64,000 nucleotides of DNA from Isoetes taiwanensis (lineage: Eukaryota > Streptophyta > Lycopodiopsida > Isoetales > Isoetaceae), in NCBI GenBank assembly GCA_021234155.1, contig JAJEKV010000637.1, positions 1-64,000 of the forward strand. The letters run 5' to 3'. Within the stretch, counting starts at the first letter, position 1, and every line of letters starts with the position of its first letter. Below, piece after piece: positions 1 to 12,218 of the stretch. The notes beneath the pieces were generated by a model. The model searched no databases. It saw nothing but the letters and a program-made list of their open reading frames with translations, and was not told where the DNA came from. A program made the translations under genes and the position numbers.

Positions 1-727
1 CCTGTACGCATATGTTTGCATGTACACCCCAACGTGAGAACCATTGAGCTTGCTTGTCCTTCCAACATGCTTTGAGGCGTTGGGGACCCATCGCTACAGC
101 CAAAGCAAGGTTGGGCAAACGTGTATCACCCATAGCGACCACCTTCTGGAAGTAAATAATATGGCGCTCCAATGCAGCTCGTTGAAGGGGTAAAAAACCT
201 GTCTCCTGGAGTAGGATCTGGTATGGAACTGTGGACTTTACCCCAAGGGCCCATGCCAAGAAGGCTTTCTGCACCTGCTCGAGGTCATTCCAGGTGTTGA
301 GGGATATCACCGGACCCCACACTTCTGCCCCATACAAGAGGACCGGCTCGACCAAGGCCCTAAATAAGTGTGACTAGTGGCCCCAGGCATACAACTCTGC
401 CTTGTGGATGTTGTTCTGCATGGCATATAGTTGCTTTTCCAACCCGCTGTGACCCGCAACCTAATGGCAGCATCCCAGTGTGGTCCCCAAGTACTTGTAG
501 GTCGGAGCCACCTCTACATCTTGTCCCTGGTAAATGAATGAGGGAATCCTTGGCTGACGGGATGGCGAAGCTAGCAGCACCCTAGTTTTGGCCAAGTTAA
601 CTCGCATGCCAGTGAATCGGCAAAAAGTGTCAAGACCATCCAGGTGACGTTGCATGTCCTCTGGAGTATAGGCCAGGAGGTTGACATCGTCAGCATATAC
701 TTTAGAGTTCTCTCTTGGTTGCAGCAA
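1..727 (-). pseudogene. LINE (non-LTR) reverse-transcriptase fragment, 3' part
   Basis: This is the C-terminal part of a LINE reverse transcriptase, the enzyme for target-primed insertion of non-LTR retrotransposons. The catalytic motif YADD (686-697) is followed by the usual stretch reading LDTFCRFTGMRVNLAKT and then KYLGTTLG. A frameshift near 465 moves the frame, which continues as EKQLYAMQNNIHKAELYAWGH, then FRALVEPVLLYGAEVWGP, and on to the window edge with a single in-frame TAG (374-376). Homology stops abruptly just upstream of YADD (about 715), so the fingers and palm N-terminus and the endonuclease are missing, as in a 5'-truncated insertion. The element may continue to the left of the window. 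One frameshift and one stop make it non-functional. Confidence 0.85.
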
Positions 728-1149
728 ATTAGGAAGATGGGTACAAATTTAAGAAGCAAGTTCCATTTCCTATGCAAGAGGTTTCGTTAGAAAGGTTGCT
801 GCAGAACTCACAAATGATGCTAGGTGCATGTTGGGCAAACAAAGTAGGAAACCCTTTACTAAGAAAGGTGACCAGGTAAGTTAAAAAATAGAACCACATG
901 TCTATTTTTTAGGAAAGCAACACTTGAAAACTACAGCTACGTTTAAAAAACAACATGTAGAAACATATGTAATTCCTATGTGTAGATAATTTTGGCAAAA
1001 GCCTACGCGTAGACTTTAAAAAAAAAAAACTACATGTCTAAACGTTTGGCTAAAAACTACACATAGTTTCTAGCAAATCCGGACAAAAAACAACACATGG
1101 TTTTTTGATGTTGTTTTTTGGCAATGGAGACGAATATCGTCCATGCTGG

Positions 1150-1335
1150 TAGACTCGAAGTAACATACGACATCTTGAACATGGTTGTTAAAGTTTAGGG
1201 CGTGCATCATGGTGATCATCGATTTGAGTCCTTGAAATGATATGTGACATCTTGAACATGGTTGTTAAAGACTAGGGCATGCATCAGGGTGAGCATGGGT
1301 TCGAAGCATTGAAGTGACATATGACAGCTTGAACA
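1150..1335. repeat. 77-bp tandem repeat, about 2.4 copies
   Basis: The string CATCTTGAAC recurs at 1171 and 1248 and, with one change, at 1325, a constant spacing of 77 bp. The words ATGGTTGTTAAAG and GGGCRTGCATCAKGGTGA repeat in register. Confidence 0.85.
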
Positions 1336-1445
1336 ATTATTATATTTTGTACCCGTATATACGTATGCACAGTCATGACCCTTTTTTACACATGGAGTAC
1401 TTTAGCCAAGACAGTGTATAATTTTTATGTCTACAAGAAATTTAT

Positions 1446-1467
1446 CGCGGCGGCCAAGGCCGCCGCG
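1446..1467. repeat. GC-rich perfect palindrome in AT-rich DNA
   Basis: Ten-base arms CGCGGCGGCC and GGCCGCCGCG are separated only by AA. The surrounding kilobase is AT-rich, so the block stands out; it contains several CpG sites. Function unknown. Confidence 0.8.
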
Positions 1468-1904
1468 AACATTTCTCTTTCATGAACCCCATCATACACA
1501 AGGCACTTTGTGTCTACCACTATTGTATGTTACATATTGAAGGAATTAGGATGTGCATTTCTATTTTAATAGTAATAATAACTAGTAGTGGGTGCCCATA
1601 GCAGTGCTAAGCTCTAGCAATAGGCTTTATGTTGCAATTTATGTTTAGGACTTGTTCTTTGACATTTACATATTGTTTGGAATTCCTAAACCTCCCAAAT
1701 CTCTCCTTAGCACTTGAGCCAACCATTATAAAGGAAGTGTGTTTGGATCTATTCCTAATGCTCCCTCTTGAAATGTGAAATAAAAAAAGGAACTCCTTAT
1801 ATTGTTTTCAATACGTTTCAAAATATAAAAAATTTAAACTTGTGCTTTTCACCTTATGTTCAAGCGCCTTCTAATATAAAGATGTTGATCATAATGACTA
1901 TAAG

Positions 1905-1979
1905 TTATGTCTAACCCATACCTTATGTCTAACCCATACCTTATGTCTAAAACCCATACCTTATGTCTAAACCCATACC
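1905..1979. repeat. Short tandem repeat, unit TTATGTCTAACCCATACC
   Basis: Four consecutive 18-20-bp units differ only by one or two extra A residues before the CCC. Confidence 0.85.
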
Positions 1980-2067
1980 GTTTTTTATGCTAAACCATTG
2001 GATTATAGACCACTGGATTTGTTAAATACGAATAAATACATAAAGACGTGCAAATACGAGCATTCGA

Positions 2068-2820
2068 ATGGCTCAAAGCTTCAACTTGAAAAATTCCGCT
2101 GAAGCAAGAAAGATCCGGCGGCAGAGGCAAAGCTACACAGAAGATTTACTGGCCAGGAAGATTTACTGGCCGGGGAGCATACACACATCTGATTTAATGA
2201 CAGATCTGAAACCTCAAGCAGAAAACAAAGGTGTACAGGTGCCGGAAAACAGAGTCCAAATCTGAAGCAGAAAACAGAGGTGTAGAGGTGCCGAAAAATC
2301 TGAGCCTGGCCAGAAATCTGAGGCTGGCAAAAAATCTTGAGAAACAGGAGGTGTAGACGTGCCGAAGTGATAGAGGAATCTTTTGCCTCAGGTGCCGGAT
2401 TCATCTACCTCCAAGCCATCCGGAACAAAATCCAAACCGGACTTGCAGCAACCTAAAATACAAAACCAGAGGCATCCACTGCTTGCCCAACCTAAAATAC
2501 AAAACCAGAGGCATGCAAAACCAAATCAGACTCTGAAACGCATATTGAATGCCATCTCTTGGGAAGAAGATTGGGTTTTGTCAAGAAAGGAAGTTCATGC
2601 ACTCTCTAAAAATAAACCTTAGAAAGCACACTGAACAAAGCAGACAATATTCAGAACCCACCCAACCTTTAAAAAAACAACCAAAAAGATCTTTTGCGGA
2701 CCTTATAAGTTCTCGTTTCATTATCCAAACAACATGTTTGAAAAAAAAGGCAAAAATGAAGAACTACCTTAGCAATATGGAGAAACACAAAAGGCCACAC
2801 AAGTTGCCTTAGATGGGTGC
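2068..2820 (+). other. Repeat-rich open frames of unknown nature
   Basis: Two short frames (2068-2265 and 2383-2622) are polar, lysine- and glutamine-rich and unrecognised. The second holds a 13-residue direct repeat (QPKIQNQRH twice) produced by a 39-bp DNA duplication at 2451/2490. The DNA between them repeats CAGAGGTGTAGAGGTGCCG-like units three times (2220-2365) and GAAGATTTACTGGCC twice (2139-2172). This looks like a decayed minisatellite or gene relic rather than a working gene. Confidence 0.3.
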
Positions 2821-3983
2821 CTTAGATCATGAAGGACTTTGTCTGTTTATATATAGAGAATCTCCATACATAATGGAAAGTTCGAAGTTTTAGATCACCA
2901 TCTTTCTCGATACACATTGGTTTGGGGTTTATATTATGGTATGGCCTTCTTGATAAAGAATAAAGCAGAAGAAAATAGATGCCCGTCATTTATAACTCAA
3001 GTAGGTATTGAATATTGAGAAAAGGCACGCCAAAAAAACGTCACTACTTTTACTTTTCATCGTCCAAGCTTTACTTTTCCACATAGTGCTTTCCTTCTAT
3101 TGATTGAAAGACGTGGGAAGTTAAGTTCGATGGACCATTTTGCATTGCCTCTTTCTTATCCAACTCTAATCTTACTCACCGTACCTATTACCTATTTTAG
3201 CCACACCTTTTTGTTGAACTTAATCTTGCAAAATTAGTTCTAGATGGCCTTTTCATTCTTTCACGAAAGCCATCCCGATTTATGGAGTTTTGCAACATCT
3301 GTGAGTAGATTTTTTCTTGAGGAATTTCAGAGCATGCATGTATATGGAAAGAGATTATGTATGTGCTGGTGTGGCGTCTTTTGGCCAAATTGTGTGTTTG
3401 TTCTGATTAGATCTAGCACAGCCAAGATGCTGACGAAAAAGCCGATGCAGATCCAAAAGAACAGGTCGAGATGGGCATTTTGGGAATAATAAAAATTCGT
3501 CTACCCGAGTGATGCTATTGCGTGAAATCAAAGAAACACAAGGGATTCAAAAACAATTTCTGAAATAGGCAACATACCTTATATAACTTAAAGCTGCTTA
3601 CAGTTTTAGTGAATTGGAAAACATGTGCGATCTAAGCCTAGTTATACACAGAGAGATCCACAGGAAATGTTACATATAGATTGATCCTAAATCCAGGAAC
3701 GCCTACAAATTTATACGTGCATCCTTCAGATTACCATGTTGGAGTGGTGCCGCCATCAAAAGAAAGAGATGTCAATCTTTATCTTGCAACACTTCATCCA
3801 AAAACTGTCACGTTCAAGAACCAAACTATTGTATCTGACAGAATCGGGGAAGATCTATCACAGAATCTTGATTCTGAAATTTTCACAAAGTTTGATCTAA
3901 TGCTTATTTCTCTATAAAAGATCGAACCCTATAGATGAATCATCCTTTCGTTTTTAGATATGAATCGCGGTTCTGTCACTGTG
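2821..3983. other. No recognisable gene
   Basis: The longest frames (3244-3489 and 3681-3917, +) resemble nothing I know and lack splice or family signatures. I see no ordered repeat here. Confidence 0.5.
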
Positions 3984-4099
3984 AAGACATGCCACGTTTC
4001 TGAAAAGACAGAAGATAGATATCTCATGATAGGATTTTGCAAAGACATGCCACGTTTCTGAAAAGACAGAAGACAGATGTCTCATGAATAAGGTTTTGG
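3984..4099. repeat. 58-bp tandem duplication
   Basis: AAGACATGCCACGTTTCTGA starts at 3984 and again at 4042. The two copies stay nearly identical through the CTCATGA at their ends. Confidence 0.85.
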
Positions 4100-4107
4100 T
4101 TTAAAAA

Positions 4108-4262
4108 GCGGCGGAGAAAAGCGGCGAAAAAATGACAGTTGTCTCCTGGAGAAACAAAACAAGCTAAAATAGCGGCGGAGAAAAAGTAGGCAAGAGAAAA
4201 AAAAAAAAGAAAAATAGGAGACTCGAGAACAAAAAAAAAAAAAGAAAAATAGGAGACTCGAT
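4108..4262. repeat. Nested short direct repeats
   Basis: AGCGGCGGAGAAAA occurs at about 4107 and 4162, and AAAAATAGGAGACTCGA occurs twice after A-runs (4210-4262). Confidence 0.7.
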
Positions 4263-4366
4263 TATATATGTGTAGATTATGGTTAGCTAATGTTTGAATG
4301 TGAATTTCATGAAAAACATCCAAGCCATAGAAAAGTTCTGGCTTTTGTGATCAAAGTTTAGCCAAA

Positions 4367-4405
4367 TATAATAGAATAGAATAGAATAGAATAGAATAGA
4401 ATAGT
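4367..4405. repeat. (AATAG)n pentanucleotide microsatellite
   Basis: About seven consecutive copies of AATAG. The complementary pentamer TTCTA forms the tail of the retroelement-like 3' end near 19 kb, so this may be a tail left by an opposite-strand insertion. Confidence 0.85.
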
Positions 4406-6371
4406 TTTTTTAAAGAAAGCATAGGTGGCAAGAATTGAAAAGTTTAGCCAAACTTTAAAAGCTTTCATCTAACCTTAGGCTATACTGTAGCAAGTTAATT
4501 TTACGACTTTAGATATAGGAGTTGTTAATATTTTTTTAGATGATGAGATTAGAGACTTTTTCAAACATTTCCCTGGCAAATGGTAGAATGTCCCATAGAT
4601 CTTGAAGAATGACGGAGACCCGTTGGAAAAGCAACATTGAAACTGTTTCAATACATTTTAGGGATGTACCGATAAATAAAAAATTGAAACAAGAGCTTTA
4701 TGGAGTTCTTGGTCGAAAGATTTATGACAGAGAGGAGCAATTAGAGAGGAATGTCATGAAAGCCCCAAATTTTGTTGGTAAGGGACGCCACCATTAGACA
4801 ATTTTGGATCAATAGCTACATGTATAGAGGAAAGGCCTGTAAATGTCAGCTTGGACAGAGGTTAAGTTGGACATGCCCGGGTTAACTTGGACATAAAGGG
4901 TTACTTGGACATATGTCCATGCTAACACCGCCTGCACACTGACCTTAGAATGACACATAAACTAGTTTTATGGTAATAAAACATAAGTAAACTTGTTTGT
5001 ATTTTTTCAATAAAACTATGTTAGGAACCTCTATATCCGTCTCTTACAATGTTTTGAATCATTCTAAAGACTTATTGGGGAAATGTAATGTAAAAAAGTT
5101 AATTTCTTTCACAAGCTTCAAAATAACTGAGTGGTTTTCACTCACTTCGGCCCTGCTAAACCTCAAATTGTTTCCTCTCTTCACTCTTTGAGGGTTATAA
5201 GATCAACAGATTGACTGCATGGAGCTGCAAGCACCACATGTTCGAGTGTAATGCCTCCCACAAGGGGGGTTCACACAGTCTTAGCCGTACCCTTTTGAGT
5301 AACCCAAAGTTTTTTTTTCTTGAACCATATATATAATGTTACCGGGAGGGGTGGGGATTTTTTTAGGTGAGTTTGGCATAATGTGAAAGGGGGTCTTTGA
5401 CAAATTTCTAAGGCGTATACAAGGGGATTTTTGGCGACCCCTCGCGTGCACATGACGTACACCTAATATGATAGGTGCACCACCTGAGGTCTCCCAGTCA
5501 CAGTTGCACGCGCAGTTAAAAACAAGGTTAACTTGGAAAAAGTTCCTGTGCATGTCCAGGTTAACTCAGGCTTAGCCAACATATACAGATGTCCGCCGCA
5601 CTAGGGGCTATTCCTAGTACATAGAGTAGCCTTCTCTATATGTACAATTTTGCTCTTTGTGATAGAGATAACCTTCAACCCAACTCCATCTAACCTACCT
5701 TCTGCTCCAGGTCTCATTGTATCTCTTTCATAAAAAAAGAATGTGTTCCCTTCATTGCTCTTTCTTCATCCTTGTCTGGTTATCAAGTTTAGCATATTTA
5801 AGCTCCCATCTTAAAAGCAAGAGGATGTCAATTAATATAAATAAGTTATTTCTAGCATGCAACTATATTCATTTTCAAAATAAGACTTGCTGCATTGCAA
5901 TTCTGTACTTCTGTACTTATATATTCAAGAGCTAGAAATGCTAATGAACAAGTAGCTGTAATGTCTTGTAACTAAGTTTGGATTAACTCATTATATTTAT
6001 TTGATGAGAGATTTTCTGGGCCAAGATCAGAGATTTTTTCAGTTTTACCAAGATTAGTCATTTTTCGGGCAGGGGCAACAAGTTTTTTTGGCCAAGAACA
6101 GGGTAGCTATGGGGTTGTTGCATCTTAATTTGGTGATGCACTGATGTGGCGGCATATGAAGCTACGGTGGATATATGAAGCTGAATCCGGCGACATACAA
6201 AGTTGCGATGGATATAACAATAATAATTGGAAAAGAATTATTTGTTAATTTGTTAGTAGGCTATCGAACATGTCCTAGCGGATGTGTTTTTGGCAGAACA
6301 AAGTTTCATGAACTCTAAATAGAAAAAATGTTAACATATAATGTTTATAACGGTATCGTGTTCATTTGTTA
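4406..6371. other. No recognisable gene
   Basis: Short frames only. TTAACTTGGACAT-like words recur at 4863, 4881 and 4902, which suggests an old minisatellite. A possible, weak Helitron-family 3' end in plus orientation lies at 5590-5617. Confidence 0.5.
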
Positions 6372-6440
6372 CTAGAAACGTGTGCCCGGCGATGCCCGGC
6401 ATTATTCATGGATATGAAATTGGTAGATGATAATTTGTAA
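6372..6440 (-). mobile_element. Helitron-like 3' end (element runs to the right on the minus strand)
   Basis: Read on the minus strand, a short GC hairpin (GCCGGGCATCGCCGGGC, imperfect) is followed by ACACGTTT and CTAG, and the next base is T. A hairpin a few bases before a terminal CTRR inserted ahead of T is the Helitron 3' hallmark. Three other ends in this window (40895, 44687, 57387) share the layout. The 5' TC end of this copy was not found. Confidence 0.5.
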
Positions 6441-7039
6441 GTTAAATGAATGTTGTAGATTTAATCCTGCCTTAGATGGAATGGAGTGCTAAGACTTTGC
6501 CCTACTGTAATTCCAATATCATCGCTCCATTTAAAGGAACATTGCAACAAAATGTATCAAGGCCATCCTTCCTTGACACTGCCCCACAATGATGGCATGT
6601 GTTGCTCATTGTCCACACAAACATTTCAACACACACTTCTTAGATAGGCATACACTATTGGCATTCTAAAATAATCACCTTCAGTGGAACTCTAACTAGA
6701 GTGTCTACATACTCTTTGTCTCAACATGCCATCAATGGCAAAAATAGGGCCACTAACCCAAGGGATGGATTTCTAAGAAAAGCTTTCATGCCATTCAACA
6801 AAAATATTCCCACCCCAATGTGTGTAAATTGCTTATTGAGATTGAGAGTAGTTGCAAAAGAGCTTAGAGATCAAAATAATAGAAAATGCATAGACTGACA
6901 TAGAAAATTGAAAATCAATTGGTATACTAAACTCAAAAGAATATCACAAGCTGACATGGTCAGCCTATAGCATAAGTAAATAAGATAGCTTGCTTTTGTG
7001 TATAAATTGCAATAGGTCTCTGCCACAAATAAATGATGG
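6441..7039. other. No recognisable gene
   Basis: AT-rich with short unrelated frames. If the Helitron-like end at 6372 belongs to a larger copy, its body would lie here. Confidence 0.4.
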
Positions 7040-7100
7040 AAGGAAGGAAGGAAGGAAGGTTCTTTTATCGTTCGCGGAGGCCAATCGGCCTCGGAAGTTA
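7039..7100 (-). mobile_element. Non-LTR retroelement 3' tail with (CTTCC)n
   Basis: On the minus strand the sequence reads GAGGCCGATTGGCCTCCGCG, AACGATAAAAGAA and then four CTTCC-type units. The same AGGCCGATTGG...CGTGG.CGATAAAA block occurs in plus orientation at 17731 and 18973, the latter ending in a TTCTA tail. A shared 3' block followed by variable simple repeats is typical of LINE or SINE 3' ends. Confidence 0.5.
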
Positions 7101-7320
7101 AGTCCAACATTAATGCAACTTTTTTCCATGTATATCATATAGAGAATATCTATAGCAATTGAATTCGAACCTTAATGCAGTAATTTCCTATATGTATGTT
7201 ATAGAGAATATCTAGCATTTCAATTTACGTTCTGCCTCGAGTCATAGACCGCATAGCCAACTTTGCTATATACGACCTTCAAGTTGTAGACACATGTTGC
7301 ACTATGTTATTAATTTTGAA

Positions 7321-7503
7321 AGGAGACCAAGCAAGGAATTTACCATAATGCCTCTTGTGTTCAAGACTATTGCACCCTTGTTCTTTAATGTTGGCAATGT
7401 AGAATGCTATTTATCAAGGAGGCCAAGAGAAATTTACCATAATGCCTCGTGTTCAAGACTGTTGCACCCCATGTTCTTTAATGTATGCAATGTGGAATGA
7501 TAT
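7321..7503. repeat. 96-bp tandem duplication
   Basis: AGGAG.CCAAG starts at 7321 and 7417. Both copies contain TTTACCATAATGCCTC and TGTTCTTTAATGT. Confidence 0.75.
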
Positions 7504-8354
7504 TCACATGATTAAAGCATCCACACAATTGCATTCTATGTCCTTTAGTATTAGAAACTCAGAATGATAATCATACACCAGAACATCCATGCACTCTGCG
7601 CTATAGAGAAACAATTGGATATGCACCCTATGTAACATTGGCAACTTGGAATGATAATTATACAAATATCATTCTAAGTCTAGTAGTTTTATGAAATTAA
7701 ATATCTTGTTGGTTGTTTAAGTCAATACATTCTATTATTTTGGTAGAAAAACTGCAAAGTTACATGCTTATAACCACTAAGAAGTAGTTTTAACGTTGTG
7801 ACAATCCTATCATTTGTTTAGAGTCTTGGAAATGTTAGATCGGCATCATATTGGGAAGGGACTCGCAAAGAACACATGAGGAGGAAAAAAGGAAGGTCTA
7901 AATCCTATAAGAGGATAAAACTCCATGAGTCACCCATTGCAGGAAAAAAGGTCACATGAAAAGAATCTTGTTCAAGATAACTAAAAAATTGTGAGCAAAC
8001 TGAAAAGACAAGGAACTCAACAGCTTCTATGAGTGATTAATGCCAATGCAATGAATCTGTTGTGGAAACTATAACAATAAAAATGAGTATAAAGGCACAA
8101 TGGAAAACTAGAATGTGTCCAATATAAATCCATGCCATAAAAACTCAATGGACTGCCAAATGCATGACGCATAAGGCCAAATATAAAAATGCAAGTAATG
8201 TAAAACCATAAAAAATAACTTCAAGAATACGAAAACAAACTATAATTTGCCAAATAGAACGTGCTTTCGACAAAAAATGCAATACAATCCATTTTGGAAA
8301 TAATATGAAAAAGTTAAATAAAAAGGAAACGACAGTGTTAAATGAAATATCATA
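7504..8354. other. No recognisable gene
   Basis: AT-rich sequence with degenerate echoes of the preceding repeat (GGAATGATAAT at about 7560 and 7650). Nothing else seen. Confidence 0.5.
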
Positions 8355-8645
8355 AGAAAAATAATATCACATGCCTAAAGCCATGACTAGATGCACCAAT
8401 ATGAATAATACTTTTAAAGAACGAGGAATGAGGTTGAGGTAGAGGTGAAGGAAGGTCAAGAAGGGAAAAGAGATTGAAGTTACATTCGGATCACATCGTG
8501 GATCAAGCAAAGAGAGGCTTATGAAAAAACAAAGAAGGTCGAAGTCTGAGTCTGAAGTCAAAGGTGAGATTAAGGCCAAGGTAAAAGAGGCGATGGAGTC
8601 AAGTGCCGACGTCGAGGTGGAGTACAAAAGCACAATTTCATTAAT
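8355..8645. repeat. Dispersed repeat family copy 1
   Basis: The ordered words CATGACTAGATGC, AATATGAATAATACTT, GAACGAGGAATGAGGT, GAGGTAGAGGT, GGTCAAGAA and GATTGAAGT recur in the same order at 12890-13170, 13860-13960, 14085-14290 and 15190-15450. I do not recognise the family. It has no long open frame. Confidence 0.55.
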
Positions 8646-9689
8646 TTTGGACAATACCTGAATTTATGGACCATTTTTTAATGCACTTGCATGAATGACT
8701 CTTTTTCATACACTAATTGACATCCCCTGCGAGTACTGCATATGCCTTCACAGCTGCACATGTATCGTGATAGTATCGGGTATCTTCTTCTTGTTTGACG
8801 GTTCCCAAACATAGTCGATAGTCTCTATCTCTATGTAGTCACTAGCAGTCATTGGCTTCCATCTCCCACGTTAGACACAAGACATCACCTGGGCATAGGT
8901 TTATCTTTTCACGGACCAATGCTTCTCGCGGTGATGGCTTGACGCTTTGGTGGTACATGACTGGTCACTCAAACTCAAAAACTAGAGGCCCAATGTGCCC
9001 AGTCAACCTCTCATCATCATCAAAGATGTGCACATGTTATTGAAATATGTAAAATATATGAAATCACATACCTATTTCTGTTTTGTACAAATGAATCGTC
9101 CAGTTGCAGTAAGAGAGAAATCTCCACAAGAAGAACTTCACGGATGGCTCGTCAAATGGACATTCATGTTCTTACGATGAGACCCCGGTATCTGAGACAA
9201 TAGATAGTGCCAACTTCGATGAAATTGCCTTCTTGTTAAAAAGTCCAGTAGCTCAAGTCTTGGATGGCACATATAGCTTTGTCATTGTAGTAGTCCATAT
9301 ATAATGAAATAGTCCAAAAAAGCACAATTTCATTATTTTTGGTCAGAGACTGTAACATCCCGGTCTGTAAGAAAATACGAGACTATTCCCGAAGATATTG
9401 TGATGCCATGCCTGCCAGATGTCACATTCTAATTATTCAAGGTATACCTAGTTAATGGTGTTGCCCCATTACATCTTCCACCTGCCTTTCTTTAGAGTTC
9501 GAAGGTGCTGGCTCAATGTCAATCTGATGCACAACATCATGGTTCCAGAGTCTTTAGGCTCCCCTAGAGTATCTGCACCTTCCATGGGCAACAAACCCTT
9601 TGGCAACCAGACGTCCACCTTTGAATGTCAGGAACCCTTCGGTTATGAATCTTCAATCCTAGAAACTGGTCACACACGATGAAAGATAT

Positions 9690-9870
9690 ATCATTACAAA
9701 TTGGGCGGCCGCCTCATTTCAAGCATAATACACATGAAAATCATACCAAAACTTGGTGAAAATGTCTTTAAAAAAAGGAGAGAGAAAAAATGACTCACAT
9801 TAATGAGCCCAAATTGGATAGACAACCAATTCTGGGCCAATCAAATTGGGCGTCCGCCCAATTTATGGGC

Positions 9871-9903
<33 letters not shown>

Positions 9904-10020
9904 GCCCTTAAATTGGGCGCTCGCCCAATTTGGGCCTACAAAATTGAGCGCCCGCCTTATTTGGGCTCTCCAAATTGGCCGTCTGCCCTATTTCAGTGCA
10001 TAAGATTCGGCCTTATATGT
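9690..10020. repeat. Clustered GGGCG(N)CCGCCC palindromes
   Basis: Five variants of AATTGGGCG.CCGCCCAATT lie at about 9700, 9845, 9913, 9950 and 9975. This is the core of the satellite starting near 11 kb but without its 180-bp spacing, so it looks like a decayed or condensed array. Confidence 0.65.
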
Positions 10021-10984
10021 GCATAAAATTGGAGCATCCCATTTTCAATTTACCGAGATTTGGTCTTGACATCTTTGTGCACGCACATCCTTAATTCAAA
10101 TCCTGCCACAACTAGCTATGTGATTTCAGATAAAAGCTCGAACCTCTTCTTGAAGCCTAAGATGTGTCTCATCATCTCATCATGAGTGTCGCAATGCATA
10201 ATGCAACTCTTAGCTAAGAGCATTAACCAAAGGAGATCAACACACGATTAAACATTTAAATTACAATAAAAACTACTCTAGAATAGCAATAAGATTACAA
10301 CTTCAAAAAAAAACTACAAAAGTAGTAGTGCATTACACTAGTATATGCTATGTGCGAATAAAAAAGACAAAATCTACCTTGTGGTGGCAAAAGCGGCTAG
10401 TCAAGGCGCCAAAGATGGATGGCAAGATGTCGAGAACATAGAATGGGTAGTAAGAGCTTTTGGCAATATTAAGTCGAGGGGGGGAAATTCAAATTTGAAT
10501 TTTGAATTTCAATAACCACACTGCGTGGCAACTTTATTTTAAATTTTAAATAGTCATAAAAAAAGGGGTTTATTTTGTGATGCATTATGGGCCCACCAAA
10601 TATCCCCATGATCTTTCCTTTATGATGCCCACGTGCCATCCTCCATGCAACCTTTATCCATGCGCTTTTCAAATATTAGGACATCATTTTAGATTGCGCA
10701 AGGTGGTTGTTTTCTTCCTCCTCCATTGGGTGTGCTTTCGTCCGGGAAGGTGCCCATCTTTTTAGAAGACTTTTTGAAGCATTTTGCATGTCCAAGACCG
10801 TGAAAGGTTAGTGCATTTCATTTTTATTGCTTTTAGTTCTTTTTATATAGTTTTGTCCTCCTTACATGCTTTTATATCGCACATCAAATGTTGTTCCCCT
10901 ACTTTTTGACATGGATGATCCTTCCTTTTCTTGCTTTTGGTGGGGATACATGTCCTTGCTTTTCTCTTATCTTGCTATTCGACA
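10021..10984. other. No recognisable gene
   Basis: Short frames only (10469-10672 -, 10577-10765 +), unrecognised. Confidence 0.5.
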
Positions 10985-12218
10985 TGCATGTTGCCCACCA
11001 GCAAAGAACACTTGCTAACATAGAGCCCCTCCAAGCACTCAGAACAAGCATTCCAACGAGCTAATGCACGCCTAAAACAGAGTCCAAAACCAAAAGTTAT
11101 GTCGAGAAACCTACACTATACCACCCTTGAGCCCCCTCAAATTGGGCGCCCGCCCAATTTAAGCCCAATTTACGAGCCCATCTCTATAAATAGTATGTTT
11201 CATTAGTGCTCTATCAAAGCCCTCTGAACAAGCTTTCCAACGAGATAAAAAATGCCAAAATCGGAGTCTGGATGCAAAAGTTATGCCAAAAAAACTATTC
11301 TGCCATCCCGGAACCCCTTAAATTGGGCGCCCGCCCAATTTGAGCCCAATTTATGAGCCCATCTCTATAAATAGTATGCTTCATAAGTGCTCTATCAAAG
11401 CCCTCACGAACAAGCTTTCCAGCGAGATAAAAATGCCAAAATCGGAGTCTGGATGCAAAAGTTATGCCAAAAAATCTATTCTGCCACCCCGGAACCCCTT
11501 AAATTGGGCGCCCGCCCAATTTGAGCCCAATTTACGAGCCCATCTCTATAAATAGTATGCTTCATTAGTGCTCTATCAAAGCCCTCTGAACAAGCTTTCC
11601 AACGAAATAAAAATGCCAAAATGAGATGCGGATGCAAAAGTTATGCCAAAAAATTTATTTCCCCAGGAACCCTTAAATTGGGCGCCCGCCCAATTTGAGT
11701 CAAATTTACGAGCCTATTTCTATAGATAGTATGCTTCATTAGTGCCTCTATCAAAGCCCTCTGAAGAAGCTTTCCAAAGAAATAAAAAATCGAAAAATCG
11801 AGATCGGATGCAAAAGTTATGCCAAAAAATCTATTCTGCCACCCGGAACCCCTTAAATTGGGCGCCCGCCCAATTTGAGTCAAATTTACGAGCCTATTTC
11901 TCTAAATAGTATGCTTCATTAGTGCCTCCATCAAAGCTCTTTGAAGAAGCTTTCCAACGAGATAAAAATGCCAAAAATCGGACTACGGATGCAAAAATTA
12001 TGCCAAAAATCTATTCTGCCACCCCGGAAGCCCTTAAATTGGGCGCCCGCCCAATTTGAGCCAAATTTGGGGACAATTTGTATAAACATTATGCCCGATT
12101 AGATATTTTTGTCAAAGCTCTCTGAACAAGTTTTTCAACGAGCTAAAGGGCGCCGCATAAGCGGAGTCCGGATGCAAGCGTCATGCCAAACAAATCTATT
12201 ACGCCACCCGGAACCATT
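10985..12218. repeat. ~180-bp tandem satellite, about seven direct units
   Basis: The palindromic core GGGCGCCCGCCC occurs at 11144, 11325, 11506, 11680, 11860 and 12041, at spacings of 181, 181, 174, 180 and 181 bp. Each unit carries AAGCTTTCCA, a GGAGTCTGGATGCAAAAGTT-like string, TATGCCAAAA and CCGGAACCCCTTAAATTGGG in the same order. Unit lengths are conserved and the centre is CpG-rich. Confidence 0.9.

Larger units (their letters stand above)
728..2067. other. AT-rich intergenic stretch without recognisable gene
   Basis: I see no coding region. The stretch holds recurrent ACATGTA/ACACATG words (880-1110), a 77-bp tandem repeat, a GC-rich palindrome and an 18-20-bp tandem repeat, listed separately. 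Confidence 0.6.

Noticed and set aside
5281-5553. 90-codon minus-strand frame
   Set aside because: Overlaps a second frame of similar length, has no recognisable domain, and lies in repeat-rich DNA.
10985-12218. CRISPR-like array
   Set aside because: Units are 180 bp and homogeneous throughout, with no variable spacers; this is a satellite in a plant genome.
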